In this document: piece after piece, positions 24,595-32,945 of the stretch | Layout: each line of letters opens with the position of its first letter | How positions within the stretch are numbered: position 1 is the stretch's first letter | Source of the DNA: JALQTD01 sp965656785 | GTDB lineage: Bacteria; Bacteroidota; Bacteroidia; Flavobacteriales_D; Sanyastnellaceae | Direction: 5' to 3' | DNA: 64,000 nt | NCBI GenBank assembly: GCA_965656785.1 | Contig: CBFHLY010000004.1 | Coordinates: 60,340-124,339, forward strand | The notes under the pieces: generated by a model | Seen by the model: only the letters and a program-made list of their open reading frames with translations | What the model was told of the DNA's origin: nothing | The model's database searches: none | Made by a program: the position numbers and the translations under genes

Positions 24595-25965
24595 ATGGAC
24601 CTCAACGCCCTGACTGCTGTTTCTCCCGTGGATGGCCGATACCGCCGCCACACCGCTGCGCTCGCGCCCTTTTTATCGGAATTTGGTTTGATGGCGCACC
24701 GCGTGGAGGTGGAAGTCGAGTACTTCCTCGCGCTGGTGGCGTTGCCCTTGCCGCAGTTAGCGGGCTTTCCCGCAGGCCAAACCGATGCCCTCCGTGCCCT
24801 CTACCGCTCCTTCACCGAAGCCGATGCCTCCCGCATCAAGGAGCTCGAGCGCACCACGAACCACGACGTCAAGGCGGTCGAATACTTCATCAAGGAGCGC
24901 ATGGCCGACCTCGGCCTCGGTGCGTTCAGCGAGTTCGTGCACTTCGGCTTGACTTCCCAAGACGTCAACAACACGGCCATCCCGTTGAGCCTGAAGCGCG
25001 CCACCCGGGAAGTCCTCCGCCCGCTGCTCGCATCGGTGCGCGGTGTCCTCGCCGAGCAAGCCGCCGAATGGCGCGACATCCCCATGCTCGCCCGCACGCA
25101 CGGCCAAACCGCTTCACCGGTCACCCTTGGAAAGGAGTGGGCGGTGTTCGTAGAGCGGCTCGATCGGCAATTGGCCGCGTTCGATGAGGTGCCGTATGCG
25201 GCGAAATTCGGGGGGGCCACGGGCGGATTCAATGCGCATCACGTGGCCTACCCCGCAATCGACTGGATCGCCTTCGGGAACGACTTCGTGGAAGGTCGCC
25301 TCGGCCTGACGCGCAGCCGCACAACGACCCAAATCGAGCACTACGATTACCTCGCCGCGTGGTGCGATGCCCTGCGCCGGGTGCACACGATATTGTTGGA
25401 CTTGGACCGGGACGTTTGGACCTACATCTCGCTCGACTACTTCAAGCAGCGCATCAATGCGGGTGAGGTTGGGTCGAGTGCGATGCCGCACAAAGTGAAC
25501 CCCATCGACTTCGAGAACAGCGAGGGCAACCTCGGCGTTGCGAATGCGCTCCTGATGCACTTTGCCGAGAAGTTGCCCATCAGCCGGTTGCAGCGGGACC
25601 TGACGGATTCCACGGTGTTGCGCAACGTGGGCGTGCCGATGGGACACAGCCTCATTGCCCTGCGCTCCCTTGAGAAGGGACTGGGCAAATTGTTGCTCAA
25701 CCGGGACCGCTTGGCGGCGGACCTCGATGCGAATTGGGCCATCGTCGCAGAAGGCATCCAAACCGTGCTCCGGCGCGAAGGCTACCCCCAACCGTACGAA
25801 GCACTCAAGGCGTTGACCCGCACGCACGCGGCCATCGATGCGGAAGCCATTTCCACCTTCATCAGCGGCTTGAACATTGAGGATGAAGTGAAGGAGGAAT
25901 TGCGCGCCATCACGCCGAGTTCGTACGTGGGGCGTTCCGCAGATCTCGTGGACCAAGCGCTGTGA
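24595..25965 (+). CDS. purB: adenylosuccinate lyase
   Basis: A 456-aa lyase acting twice in purine synthesis: it splits SAICAR to AICAR and adenylosuccinate to AMP, releasing fumarate. The start 'LTAVSPVDGRYRRHTAALAP', 'TNHDVKAVEYFIKE', 'VHFGLTSQDVNNTA' (His/substrate), 'ARTHGQTASPVTLGKEW' (catalytic His) and the flexible signature loop 'SSAMPHKVNPIDFENSEGN' (catalytic Ser) mark the long E. coli-type PurB, which is also 456 aa. The ATG at 24595 is at the conserved N-terminus. Its stop overlaps the GTG start of the ABC transporter (GTGA), coupling the two. Confidence 0.98.
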   Translation: MDLNALTAVSPVDGRYRRHTAALAPFLSEFGLMAHRVEVEVEYFLALVALPLPQLAGFPAGQTDALRALYRSFTEADASRIKELERTTNHDVKAVEYFIKERMADLGLGAFSEFVHFGLTSQDVNNTAIPLSLKRATREVLRPLLASVRGVLAEQAAEWRDIPMLARTHGQTASPVTLGKEWAVFVERLDRQLAAFDEVPYAAKFGGATGGFNAHHVAYPAIDWIAFGNDFVEGRLGLTRSRTTTQIEHYDYLAAWCDALRRVHTILLDLDRDVWTYISLDYFKQRINAGEVGSSAMPHKVNPIDFENSEGNLGVANALLMHFAEKLPISRLQRDLTDSTVLRNVGVPMGHSLIALRSLEKGLGKLLLNRDRLAADLDANWAIVAEGIQTVLRREGYPQPYEALKALTRTHAAIDAEAISTFISGLNIEDEVKEELRAITPSSYVGRSADLVDQAL

Positions 25966-27773
25966 ACCGGTTTCGGGAGCTTTGGCAATGGGTGGGGCGG
26001 TATCGCCTGAATTTGCTGGCGAACGCGGGCTTCAACGTGCTCAATGCCGTCCTCTCCTTGTTCACCTTCCTCAGCGTGGTTCCCTTTTTGCGCATCCTGT
26101 TCTCGGGGACCCCGGAGTCGCCGGAGCTCGCCCCAAACGCCACCTTGTTGGAGCGCGTGAACGGGGCGTTCGATTCCTTCGTGTTGGAGGTGGGCCCCAA
26201 ACAAGCGCTGGTGACGCTGTGCGTGGCAATCGTCATCTTAGCGGTGCTGAAGAATGCGGTGAGCTACGCGGCCTTGTACAGCCTCGCCACCATCCGAACC
26301 GGCGTGGCCCGTGACTTGCGCAAGGAATTGTATGGCCGCCTGCTGGTTTTGCCGGTTGGTTGGTACACCGAAGCCCGAAAGGGAAACGTCATGTCCTTGA
26401 TGACCAATGATTTGATGGAAGTGGAATTCTCCATCATCGGCACGATCGAAGTCCTTTTTAAAAGCCCCATCATGTTGCTCGTTTCGTTGGGGACGTTGTT
26501 TGCCATGAGCTGGGAGCTGACGCTGTTTGCCCTGATTTTCCTGCCGTTGAGCGGGTTCCTCATCAGTCGGATCGCCAAGAGCCTGAAGCACGCGGCGAAG
26601 CGCGGCAAGGATCGGTTGGGGGAGTTGATGAGCGTCATTGAGGAGACCCTTGGGGGAATGCGGGTGGTCAAGGCCTTCCACGCCGAGGCGGCATTTTCTC
26701 GCCGTTTTGATGCCACGAACGAGCGCTACTTCGAGCTGATGCGCAAGCTCTACAAGCGGGAATACCTGAGTTCTCCGATGAGTGAAACCATCAGCTTGAC
26801 GGTGATGGCGATCTTGTTGTGGTTCGGCGGGGAACTCGTGTTGGAAGGCAGCGGGGGGCTGTCGGGCGATTGGTTCATCGGGTATTTGGTGGTGTTTTCC
26901 CAAATCATTCCCCCTGCACGCGCCTTGAGCGACGGGTGGTTTAAAGTTCAAAAAGGCGCCGCCTCCCTCGACCGCCTCGACGCCATCCTCAAGGAACAGG
27001 CCCGCATCCCGGAACCGGCCCAGCCCGCCCCGTGGAACGGATTCACCTCCCGCATTGCCTTTGAGGGCGTTCGGTTCGGTTACGCTCCCGACGCCCCGGT
27101 GGTCCAGGCCATTGACTTCACGGTGCACAGAGGCCAAACCGTGGCCCTCGTCGGCCCTTCCGGCTCCGGCAAAACGACCTTGGCCTCCCTGCTCGCTCGC
27201 TTCCACGACCCGCAATCGGGCCGCATCGCGCTCGACGGTCACGACCTCCGCAACCTCGACATCGCCACGCTCCGCGCACAACTCGGCGTGGTCACCCAAG
27301 AGGCCATCCTCTTCAACGACTCGGTCGCAGCGAACATCGCACTGGGCGACGCCTCGCCCGACCCCCAGCGCCTGCGCGAAGTGGCCCGAGCCGCGAACGC
27401 CTTGGAGTTCATTGAGGCCTTGTCCGGCGGATTCGATGCCTTCATCGGCGATGGCGGTGGCCGACTGAGCGGCGGGCAACGGCAGCGCCTCTCCATTGCG
27501 CGCGCCTTGTACAAGGACCCGCCCATCCTGCTCTTGGACGAGGCCACTTCGGCCTTGGACACGGAGTCGGAGCAACTGGTGCAACAGGCCATCGACCGGC
27601 TCATGTCGAACCGAACGGTGCTGGTCATTGCACACCGGTTGAGCACGGTTCGCCACGCCGATGCCATCCACGTCCTAGACGGCGGGCGCATCGTAGAGTC
27701 TGGGACGCACGATGAGTTGATGGAGCGGGGAGGGGTGTACCGCAGGTTGGTGGAGATGCAGGATTTGGCCTGA
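25962..27773 (+). CDS. ABC transporter, fused permease and ATP-binding protein (MsbA/lipid exporter-like)
   Basis: A 603-aa half-transporter: six membrane helices in the first 320 residues (clear segments near 18-40, 85-110, 165-185, 190-205, 285-300) and an ATPase domain with Walker A 'GPSGSGKTT' (about 398), Q-loop 'VVTQEAILF', signature 'LSGGQRQR' (about 503), Walker B 'ILLLDEATSALD' and the switch His in 'IAHRLS'. The arrangement matches homodimeric exporters such as MsbA, which flips lipid A; substrate here is not certain but Bacteroidota homologues are usually called MsbA-like. It starts with GTG overlapping purB's stop. Confidence 0.93.
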   Translation: MNRFRELWQWVGRYRLNLLANAGFNVLNAVLSLFTFLSVVPFLRILFSGTPESPELAPNATLLERVNGAFDSFVLEVGPKQALVTLCVAIVILAVLKNAVSYAALYSLATIRTGVARDLRKELYGRLLVLPVGWYTEARKGNVMSLMTNDLMEVEFSIIGTIEVLFKSPIMLLVSLGTLFAMSWELTLFALIFLPLSGFLISRIAKSLKHAAKRGKDRLGELMSVIEETLGGMRVVKAFHAEAAFSRRFDATNERYFELMRKLYKREYLSSPMSETISLTVMAILLWFGGELVLEGSGGLSGDWFIGYLVVFSQIIPPARALSDGWFKVQKGAASLDRLDAILKEQARIPEPAQPAPWNGFTSRIAFEGVRFGYAPDAPVVQAIDFTVHRGQTVALVGPSGSGKTTLASLLARFHDPQSGRIALDGHDLRNLDIATLRAQLGVVTQEAILFNDSVAANIALGDASPDPQRLREVARAANALEFIEALSGGFDAFIGDGGGRLSGGQRQRLSIARALYKDPPILLLDEATSALDTESEQLVQQAIDRLMSNRTVLVIAHRLSTVRHADAIHVLDGGRIVESGTHDELMERGGVYRRLVEMQDLA

Positions 27774-27820
27774 CCGGGCAGCGCGTGACCCAAGTTCCCG
27801 AATCGCGGGGTGTTTTGCGG

Positions 27821-27828
27821 TACTTTCG
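27821..27828 (+). promoter_or_regulatory. -7 box TACTTTCG, leaderless spacing
   Basis: Ends four bases before the ATG at 27833, C at -1. Confidence 0.55.
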
Positions 27829-27832
27829 CGGC

Positions 27833-28234
27833 ATGGCGAAACAACGTTCCCTCCTCGGGGCCATCTTGGCCTTGAAATGCCCCCAATGTCGCGAGGGCAA
27901 CCTGTTTCAATTCCCCAATGCGTACCGCTTGTCCACCACCTCGAAGATGAACAAATCGTGTCCGGTGTGTGGCGAGGATTTCGAGCGGGAGCCGGGCTTT
28001 TACTTCGGGGCAGCGTATGTCTCGTACGCACTGACGGTCGCGCTTTGGGTGGCGGTGTTGGTCGCGTTGTACACGTTCGATGCCCTTGGCTGGATTGAGT
28101 TCTCCTTCTTCACGCACGTGACCCTGTTCCTGACATCCGGCATCACCACGCTCATTCTGCTGCTTCCGCCGGTATACCGGGTGAGCCGAGCGATTTGGAT
28201 CCAGCTGTTGACCAAACGCAAGCCGGTCGAGTGA
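27833..28234 (+). CDS. DUF983 family membrane protein
   Basis: A 133-aa protein with an N-terminal zinc-ribbon (two CxxC: 'LKCPQCREGNLF' and 'SCPVCGEDFEREPGFYFGA') followed by two transmembrane helices (about residues 64-85 and 90-115). This is the DUF983 layout, common in Bacteroidota and of unknown function. The ATG at 27833 has the leaderless spacing; the longer in-frame reading is rejected because it would include the promoter. A terminator follows directly, so this gene is a single unit. Confidence 0.9.
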   Translation: MAKQRSLLGAILALKCPQCREGNLFQFPNAYRLSTTSKMNKSCPVCGEDFEREPGFYFGAAYVSYALTVALWVAVLVALYTFDALGWIEFSFFTHVTLFLTSGITTLILLLPPVYRVSRAIWIQLLTKRKPVE

Positions 28235-28248
28235 ACCCATAAAACGTC

Positions 28249-28280
28249 AAAAGGGGACCTCCGTTGAGGTCCCCTTTCTC
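28249..28280 (+). terminator. Rho-independent terminator after the DUF983 gene
   Basis: Stem AAGGGGACCTC / GAGGTCCCCTT with a four-base CGTT loop, followed by a short T-rich tail (TTTCTC). Confidence 0.85.
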
Positions 28281-28302
28281 ACCAAATCGCCTGATTTCTG
28301 TT

Positions 28303-28319
28303 ATTCTCCTTGGGAGAAT
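28303..28319. repeat. small inverted repeat ATTCTCC-TTG-GGAGAAT
   Basis: Perfect 7-base arms with a 3-base loop in the gap between two convergent genes. Could be an added hairpin or a protein-binding palindrome; no T-run follows. Confidence 0.35.
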
Positions 28320-28378
28320 GGCAAAACCAAAACCAAGTCCCTTTACGGCACGTGCTGAAAAGAGGTTTCCTTTTCGAA

Positions 28379-28410
28379 CGAGAAAAATGAAAATTAATTC
28401 GTAACGAATT
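28379..28410 (-). terminator. weak terminator-like hairpin after the DAHP synthase gene
   Basis: AATTCGT-T-ACGAATT palindrome (28395-28409) followed on the minus strand by AATTTTCATTTTT. AT-rich and weak. Confidence 0.35.
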
Positions 28411-28423
28411 GAAAAACAGCGAA

Positions 28424-29524
28424 TTATTCGGCTGATTTTTTTTCGTTCATGACCTCGGTTTGCACGCGGATGCTCTCGTTGTGCACGTGTTCGAGGAGGT
28501 TCATCATGAAGGTTTCGCCCAAACGCAGGTCCTTGCCCCACCGGCTGCGGCTCGCGAACACCTGTTTCCAACGCTCCAACTGCAGGATGGTGATGCCGTG
28601 TTCCTTTTTAAACTGGCCGATGGACCGCGCCAAATCCATGCGCGCGGCCAACAATTCCACCAACTGCTCATCCACGGAATCCATCTGCATGCGAAGCGCG
28701 GCCAAGCCGTCGACCAAGTCCCCTTCGGGCAATTCCGCTCGAATGGTCAGGTGGTCGAGCATTTCGACGAATCGGTCGGGCGTGATCTGTTGTTCCGCGT
28801 CACTCCATGCCTCGCTCGGAGTGGGGTGCACTTCAAGCATCAGCCCGGCCATGCCCAAATCCATGGCCTTTTGGGCAACCGGTTCCAGCAAGTCCCTGCG
28901 GCCTCCGATGTGGCTCGGGTCGCACAGCAAAGGAACTTCGGGTTTTTCAGCACGAAGGGCAATGGGCACTTCCCACATGGGCGCATTCCGGAATTCCTTG
29001 TGCTGGTATCCCGTGAAGCCTCGGTGCAACGCCCAAACTGGGCCATCGACCAAGGCCTGAACGCGTTCAATGGCGCCGATCCAAAGCTTCAAGTCAGCGT
29101 GCATCGGATTCTTCACCAGCACCGGAATGTTGGTGCCCTTGAGGGCTTCGGCAATTTCTTGAACAGCAAAGGGCGAGACCGTGGTGCGCGCCCCAATCCA
29201 AACGGCATCCAACCCGGCCTCCAAGCACGCTTCCACGTGCCGCGTGTTCGCCACTTCCGTGCAAATCGGCAACCCGCTCTCAGCGCGCGCTTTCACCAAC
29301 CAGTTCAACCCATCGTCCCCAACGCCCTCGAAGGTCTGCGGCCGCGTCCTCGGCTTCCAAATGCCAGCACGCAACAAGTGAACCCTGCCTGTCGCCGCCA
29401 ACGCCTTTGCCGTTTCCACGACCTGCGCTTCGGTTTCGGCACTGCACGGGCCTGCAATCACCAACGGATGAGGAAGGCGTTCGGCAGTCAAGTCCCGGTG
29501 GGGTTGTGGGCTGTGAAGGTTCAC
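28424..29524 (-). CDS. bifunctional 3-deoxy-7-phosphoheptulonate synthase / chorismate mutase type II
   Basis: A 366-aa fusion. Residues about 15-255 are a KDPG/NeuB-like DAHP synthase (PEP + erythrose 4-phosphate, first step of the shikimate pathway): 'VIAGPCSAE', 'RAGIWKPRTRPQTFEG', 'GARTTVSPFAVQEIA', 'VLVKNPMHADL' and 'LLCDPSHIGGRRD' are signatures. Residues about 270-350 are an AroQ-type chorismate mutase: 'LRMQMDSVDEQLVELLAARM', 'IGQFKKEHGI' and 'LERW'. This DAHP-synthase-first fusion is typical of Bacteroidota and some Bacillota and allows feedback by prephenate/chorismate. A TATCTTCG box ends four bases before the GTG at 29524 ('VNLHSPQPHRD'), fixing it as start. Shikimate genes aroK (44620) and aroQ (49418) are elsewhere in the window. 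Confidence 0.95.
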   Translation of the reverse strand: MNLHSPQPHRDLTAERLPHPLVIAGPCSAETEAQVVETAKALAATGRVHLLRAGIWKPRTRPQTFEGVGDDGLNWLVKARAESGLPICTEVANTRHVEACLEAGLDAVWIGARTTVSPFAVQEIAEALKGTNIPVLVKNPMHADLKLWIGAIERVQALVDGPVWALHRGFTGYQHKEFRNAPMWEVPIALRAEKPEVPLLCDPSHIGGRRDLLEPVAQKAMDLGMAGLMLEVHPTPSEAWSDAEQQITPDRFVEMLDHLTIRAELPEGDLVDGLAALRMQMDSVDEQLVELLAARMDLARSIGQFKKEHGITILQLERWKQVFASRSRWGKDLRLGETFMMNLLEHVHNESIRVQTEVMNEKKSAE

Positions 29525-29528
29525 GATG

Positions 29529-29536
29529 CGAAGATA
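29529..29536 (-). promoter_or_regulatory. -7 box TATCTTCG, leaderless spacing to a GTG start
   Basis: Ends four bases before the GTG at 29524, C at -1. Defines the DAHP synthase start. Confidence 0.6.
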
Positions 29537-29584
29537 ACCGATGGAGGCGGGTGGATGTTCCAAGAAGGGGCCAAATACCGGCCA

Positions 29585-29614
29585 CAAAAAAGCCCCGCAT
29601 GAGCATGCAGGGCT
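29585..29614 (-). terminator. Rho-independent terminator of the tRNA operon
   Basis: On the minus strand AGCCC-t-GCATG-ct-CATGC-g-GGGCT followed by TTTTTTG, right after tRNA-Leu(CAG). Confidence 0.85.
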
Positions 29615-29618
29615 ACCG

Positions 29619-29700
29619 TACCCGGAACTGGACTCGAACCAGCACGCCCGAAGGCACAGCCGCCTGAAGACTGCGCGTCTACCAATTTCGCCACCCGGGT
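29619..29700 (-). tRNA. tRNA-Leu (anticodon CAG)
   Basis: 82 bases with a long variable arm (class II). Acceptor ACCCGGG pairs with TCCGGGT (one G-U), discriminator A. D-arm 'GCGAAATTGGTAGACGC', anticodon stem CAGTC/GGCTG with loop TTCAGGC (anticodon CAG, reads CUG), T-arm 'GGTTCGAGTCC'. CCA not encoded. Confidence 0.95.
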
Positions 29701-29715
29701 AGGTGAAAAACGAAG

Positions 29716-29800
29716 TGCCCAGGGCGGGACTCGAACCCGCACGCCCTAAACGGACACATGGCCCTCAACCATGCCTGTCTACCAATTTCAGCACCTGGGC
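29716..29800 (-). tRNA. tRNA-Leu (anticodon GAG)
   Basis: 85 bases, class II. Acceptor GCCCAGG/CCTGGGC, discriminator A. Anticodon stem CATGG/CCATG with loop TTGAGGG (anticodon GAG, reads CUC/CUU). T-loop GTTCGAGTC. CCA not encoded. Second gene of the Lys-Leu-Leu operon. Confidence 0.95.
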
Positions 29801-29827
29801 GGTGCCACCTCGTTACAAGGTGAAAAG

Positions 29828-29901
29828 TGATCCCGCTGGGACTCGAACCCAGGACCCTCTCATTAAAAGTGAGATGCTCTAACCAGCTGAGCTACGAGAT
29901 C
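29828..29901 (-). tRNA. tRNA-Lys (anticodon TTT)
   Basis: 74 bases. Acceptor GATCTCG/CGGGATC, D-arm 'GCTCAGCTGGTTAGAGC', anticodon stem TCTCA/TGAGA with loop CTTTTAA (anticodon TTT), T-arm with GTTCGAGTC. CCA not encoded. First gene of the operon. Confidence 0.97.
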
Positions 29902-29955
29902 GGATTTCAAAGATTTCCCGGGAGGACCGCGCTTCGCCGTTCCGTTTCGGGGGGG

Positions 29956-29985
29956 CAAAGATAGACAGAATTCTTGTGAAGCAAA
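29956..29985 (-). promoter_or_regulatory. tRNA operon promoter, TTTG-N18-TATCTTTG
   Basis: The best full promoter in the window: -33 TTTG at 29982-29985, 18-base spacer, perfect TAnnTTTG at 29956-29963, reading toward tRNA-Lys. It shows that the same -7 box acts before a non-coding operon, i.e. it is transcriptional. Confidence 0.75.
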
Positions 29986-30069
29986 TTCCGATGCGTTTTT
30001 TTTTCGTCCAGAGGGTGCGAACAGCAGTTTTACGGAACCCCATGCAACCGCAGACGGTTAAATTCGGTC

Positions 30070-30077
30070 TATCTTTC
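30070..30077 (+). promoter_or_regulatory. -7 box TATCTTTC, leaderless spacing
   Basis: One mismatch; ends five bases before the ATG at 30083. Confidence 0.5.
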
Positions 30078-30082
30078 GCACG

Positions 30083-30478
30083 ATGAAAACGAAGGCAATT
30101 CACATCTTGGTGGCGGTTCTGTGCTTCGGATTGGGTTCCGAGGCCATCGCCCAAACAACGCGCCCCAATGCATTTGTGGCGGATTTGGAAACCACCTGGT
30201 CCGAATGGCAACAGGACCCAAATCGCATGGCGTTTTGGGAAACCCGCGGCTGGGTCTTTGAACCGACCATCAAGCAGTTGCAAGATCGCAACGCTCCTTG
30301 GTGGCCCGTGGAAGCGCATCCGTGGGAGGATGGGGTGCTCAAGCCCTCGGAATTGCCAACCGGGGTAGAGCCCGATCCCATGAATTACCAAACGTGGAAC
30401 GCAGAAGGGGGAACTTTTCACCTCGTGAGCCTGATTCGATTGGAAACGTTGTACGCTCGATCAAACGGTTCCCGTTGA
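30083..30478 (+). CDS. small exported protein of unknown function, 131 aa
   Basis: A signal peptide (residues 1-24, hydrophobic core 'ILVAVLCFGLG', cleavage after 'AIAQ') is followed by about 107 residues rich in Trp, Pro and Glu ('WQQDPNRMAFWETRGWVFEP', 'APWWPVEAHPWEDG'). No lipobox and no T9SS domain are visible; no family recognised. It lies 20 bases before the large CUB/PKD protein and probably shares its mRNA, as no box precedes that gene; a role with it is possible. The C-terminal 'RLETLYARSNGSR' looks less ordered and might be a frame slip, but no continuation was found. Confidence 0.7.
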   Translation: MKTKAIHILVAVLCFGLGSEAIAQTTRPNAFVADLETTWSEWQQDPNRMAFWETRGWVFEPTIKQLQDRNAPWWPVEAHPWEDGVLKPSELPTGVEPDPMNYQTWNAEGGTFHLVSLIRLETLYARSNGSR

Positions 30479-30498
30479 ACCTTCATTTTCCTCCCTGC

Positions 30499-32943
30499 AT
30501 GGCATTGAAATCAATTTCCCGTTCGATCATGACGCGATTTGCGACGTTGGTTCTGTTGTTCTCTGTTTTGGCCTTGAATGCCTTCGGTCAAGCGCTGGAA
30601 ACGCCCATCAGCAATACGACCCTCACCACCTGTGGTGGATTTCTCGTGGACACGGGAATGAGTTCAGGTGACTCGAGTCCCAACGAAGACATCACGATGA
30701 CGCTGTGCCCGGAGGCGCCTGACACCATCATCACCCTGTACTTCGCCCTAGCGAACCTCGGCCCGGGCGACGTGTTGGAACTGTATGACGGACCGGATAC
30801 CGACTCGCCTCTGTTGGGGACGTTCACCGAATACGGTGCGCAGGGGCTGGAAATTTATGCGGGCCCATCGAACACAGGAGGCTGCCTGACCCTGCACTTC
30901 ACAAGCGACGCAACCGGGAACAGCAACTTCGTTGCCGAGATGAGTTGTGGATTTCCGTGCGAGCGGCCGATGGCTTACTGCACGACGGGAGAGGAGGTGC
31001 CGAATTTGGTGTGTCCAGGGGAAGAAATTACGTTCAATGCGTCGGGTTCGACGGTCGCCGATGGCTTTGAAATTGTGACCTGGGAGTGGGATTTTGACGA
31101 CGGCAACACCGACAATTCGGGCAGCATCGTCACCCATGCTTTTGAAAACCCCGGCGCCTACAAGGTCCAATTGAACATTGCGGACAACAACTTCGACGAG
31201 GACAACCCGGAAGGGTGTACGAACAACAACCTGATCGATCACCTCGTTCTGGTGTCCACGGAGCCGGATTGGTCGGGGTCGAGCCTGGATGCGACGATTT
31301 GCTCAGGCCAAATCTTTCCCCTCGACGGCGTGGTAAATGGCGTCACCTACGATGCGACACCGGATGCAGATTTCGGCGGCGGCTTGTTCATTCCCGACGA
31401 CCAATCCCAGTGTTTTTCGGCATCGCTGACGTTCAACGGATTCAACCCCGGTGCGACCATCACCGATGGGAACAGCGACATCGTGGATTACTTCATCAAC
31501 TTCGAGCACAGCTTCATGGGGGATTTGACGATCAGCTTCATTTGTCCCAATGGCCAATCGATGACGGTCCATGAGCAAGGCGGAAGCGGTACGTTCCTCG
31601 GTGAGCCGGTGGACAATGATGCCACGCCGAATGCGGAGGGCGTTGGGTACGATTATTTCTGGTCCCCCACATCCACGAATGGCACCTGGGCGGAGAACGC
31701 GGGAGGCACCTTGCCATCGGGAACCTACGAGGCCACGGGGCCGTGGAGTTTGATGGAGGGCTGCCCGTTGAATGGCACGTGGGAAGTGGAGATCTGCGAC
31801 TCGTGGGGCTCGGACAACGGATTCATTTTCGACTGGACGATCCACTTTGACCCGAGCTTGTACCCGGATCCCATCGTGTTCACGCCGGTCTTTGGCCAAC
31901 AATGCGACAGCACGTTGTGGAGCGGCCCTTCCATCAGCAGCACGAGCGACGATTGCAACGACATCGAAATCCAGCCGAACTTCGTGGGCACAGAGACCTA
32001 TGTTTACGAGGCGACCAACAATTTCGGCTGCACGTATGAGTACCCGGTCGAAGTCACGGTGGTGCAAGGGCCCAACATCGAATTGTCGGCTTCCGCGGAT
32101 TACTGCGGTTCCCCAATCGACTTGAGCGGGACCGTGACGAACGTGACTCCGGGGTACAGCTACGCGTACAATTGGTCTCCTGCCGGTCCGTTGAATACAA
32201 CGAGCGGCCCCAATGTGACCGTGATGGACCTGGATGAGCTCACGAATTTTTTGTTGACCGTGACGGTGACGGGAGGTGAATTGGAGAACTGTTCAGGAAC
32301 CGAGTCGGTCTTTGTGGACGTTATGGATCCCCCGGTGCCGTTTGACTTGGTGGAGTTGGAAATTTGCCTCGGTGAAACGGCAGCTCTGGTGATTCCAGAT
32401 CAACCGCAGGGTTGGGACGAATACCTGTACGAGTGGACCTATTCCTACGAATGCGACGACCCGACGACGCCCGAATTGGAGGTTTGTTCTGAGCCCGCCG
32501 GGAATGACCCGAACATCGCAGTGGGGGAGTCGGGTGTGTATTCGGTCCTCATCAGCATGCCCGATCCGTGCGTTTGGACCGCGGAGGGGGCATATGAAGT
32601 AATTGCTGAGCCGTGTGAGTTGACCATTCCCAACGTGTTCTCTCCGAATAACTTGGGCGATGGGAACGATGCGTTCCGGGTGGACGGATTGGACGGTTAC
32701 CCCCGCAGCACGGTGCGCATTTACGACCGGTGGGGATCGCTCGTCTACTCCCACGATGACTTCGGCAATTCCGCAGGCTGGTCGCCGAAACCGGACGAAG
32801 CCAGCGAAGGAACCTATTACTACGTGCTCGGAGTGGCACGCAACGAGTCGGCCTTGACGGTGACGGACGAGGAAGGTGAACTGCTCGAGTACGGAGGTAC
32901 GGGCATGAAATACTTCCAAGGTACGCTCACCTTGGTCCGCTGA
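30499..32943 (+). CDS. secreted CUB/PKD/P-domain protein with gliding motility-type (T9SS type B) C-terminal domain
   Basis: An 814-aa exported modular protein. Order: signal peptide ('LVLLFSVLALNAFGQ'); CUB-like domain (about 35-145, 'GDVLELYDGPDTDSPLLG'); PKD domain (about 165-240, 'TWEWDFDDGNTD' and 'HAFENPGAYKVQLNI'); proprotein-convertase P-domain-like module (about 265-455, 'FEHSFMGDLTISFICPNG', 'LNGTWEVEICDSWGSDNG'); PKD-like segments; and a C-terminal domain 'IPNVFSPNNLGDGNDAF', 'RIYDRWGSLVY', 'EGTYYYVLGV', the gliding motility-associated CTD that anchors T9SS type B cargo. It is a likely surface adhesin. The ATG at 30499 is used; ATG 30529 is an alternative. The helicase starts two bases after its stop. 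Confidence 0.92.
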   Translation: MALKSISRSIMTRFATLVLLFSVLALNAFGQALETPISNTTLTTCGGFLVDTGMSSGDSSPNEDITMTLCPEAPDTIITLYFALANLGPGDVLELYDGPDTDSPLLGTFTEYGAQGLEIYAGPSNTGGCLTLHFTSDATGNSNFVAEMSCGFPCERPMAYCTTGEEVPNLVCPGEEITFNASGSTVADGFEIVTWEWDFDDGNTDNSGSIVTHAFENPGAYKVQLNIADNNFDEDNPEGCTNNNLIDHLVLVSTEPDWSGSSLDATICSGQIFPLDGVVNGVTYDATPDADFGGGLFIPDDQSQCFSASLTFNGFNPGATITDGNSDIVDYFINFEHSFMGDLTISFICPNGQSMTVHEQGGSGTFLGEPVDNDATPNAEGVGYDYFWSPTSTNGTWAENAGGTLPSGTYEATGPWSLMEGCPLNGTWEVEICDSWGSDNGFIFDWTIHFDPSLYPDPIVFTPVFGQQCDSTLWSGPSISSTSDDCNDIEIQPNFVGTETYVYEATNNFGCTYEYPVEVTVVQGPNIELSASADYCGSPIDLSGTVTNVTPGYSYAYNWSPAGPLNTTSGPNVTVMDLDELTNFLLTVTVTGGELENCSGTESVFVDVMDPPVPFDLVELEICLGETAALVIPDQPQGWDEYLYEWTYSYECDDPTTPELEVCSEPAGNDPNIAVGESGVYSVLISMPDPCVWTAEGAYEVIAEPCELTIPNVFSPNNLGDGNDAFRVDGLDGYPRSTVRIYDRWGSLVYSHDDFGNSAGWSPKPDEASEGTYYYVLGVARNESALTVTDEEGELLEYGGTGMKYFQGTLTLVR

Positions 32944-32945
32944 GG

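Noticed and set aside
26238..27671. 477-codon minus-strand frame opposite the ABC exporter
   Set aside because: Shadow of the exporter gene; Gln/Arg/His-rich product with no domain.
28303..28319. Terminator
   Set aside because: Perfect 7-base inverted repeat but no T-run on either side; recorded only as a repeat.
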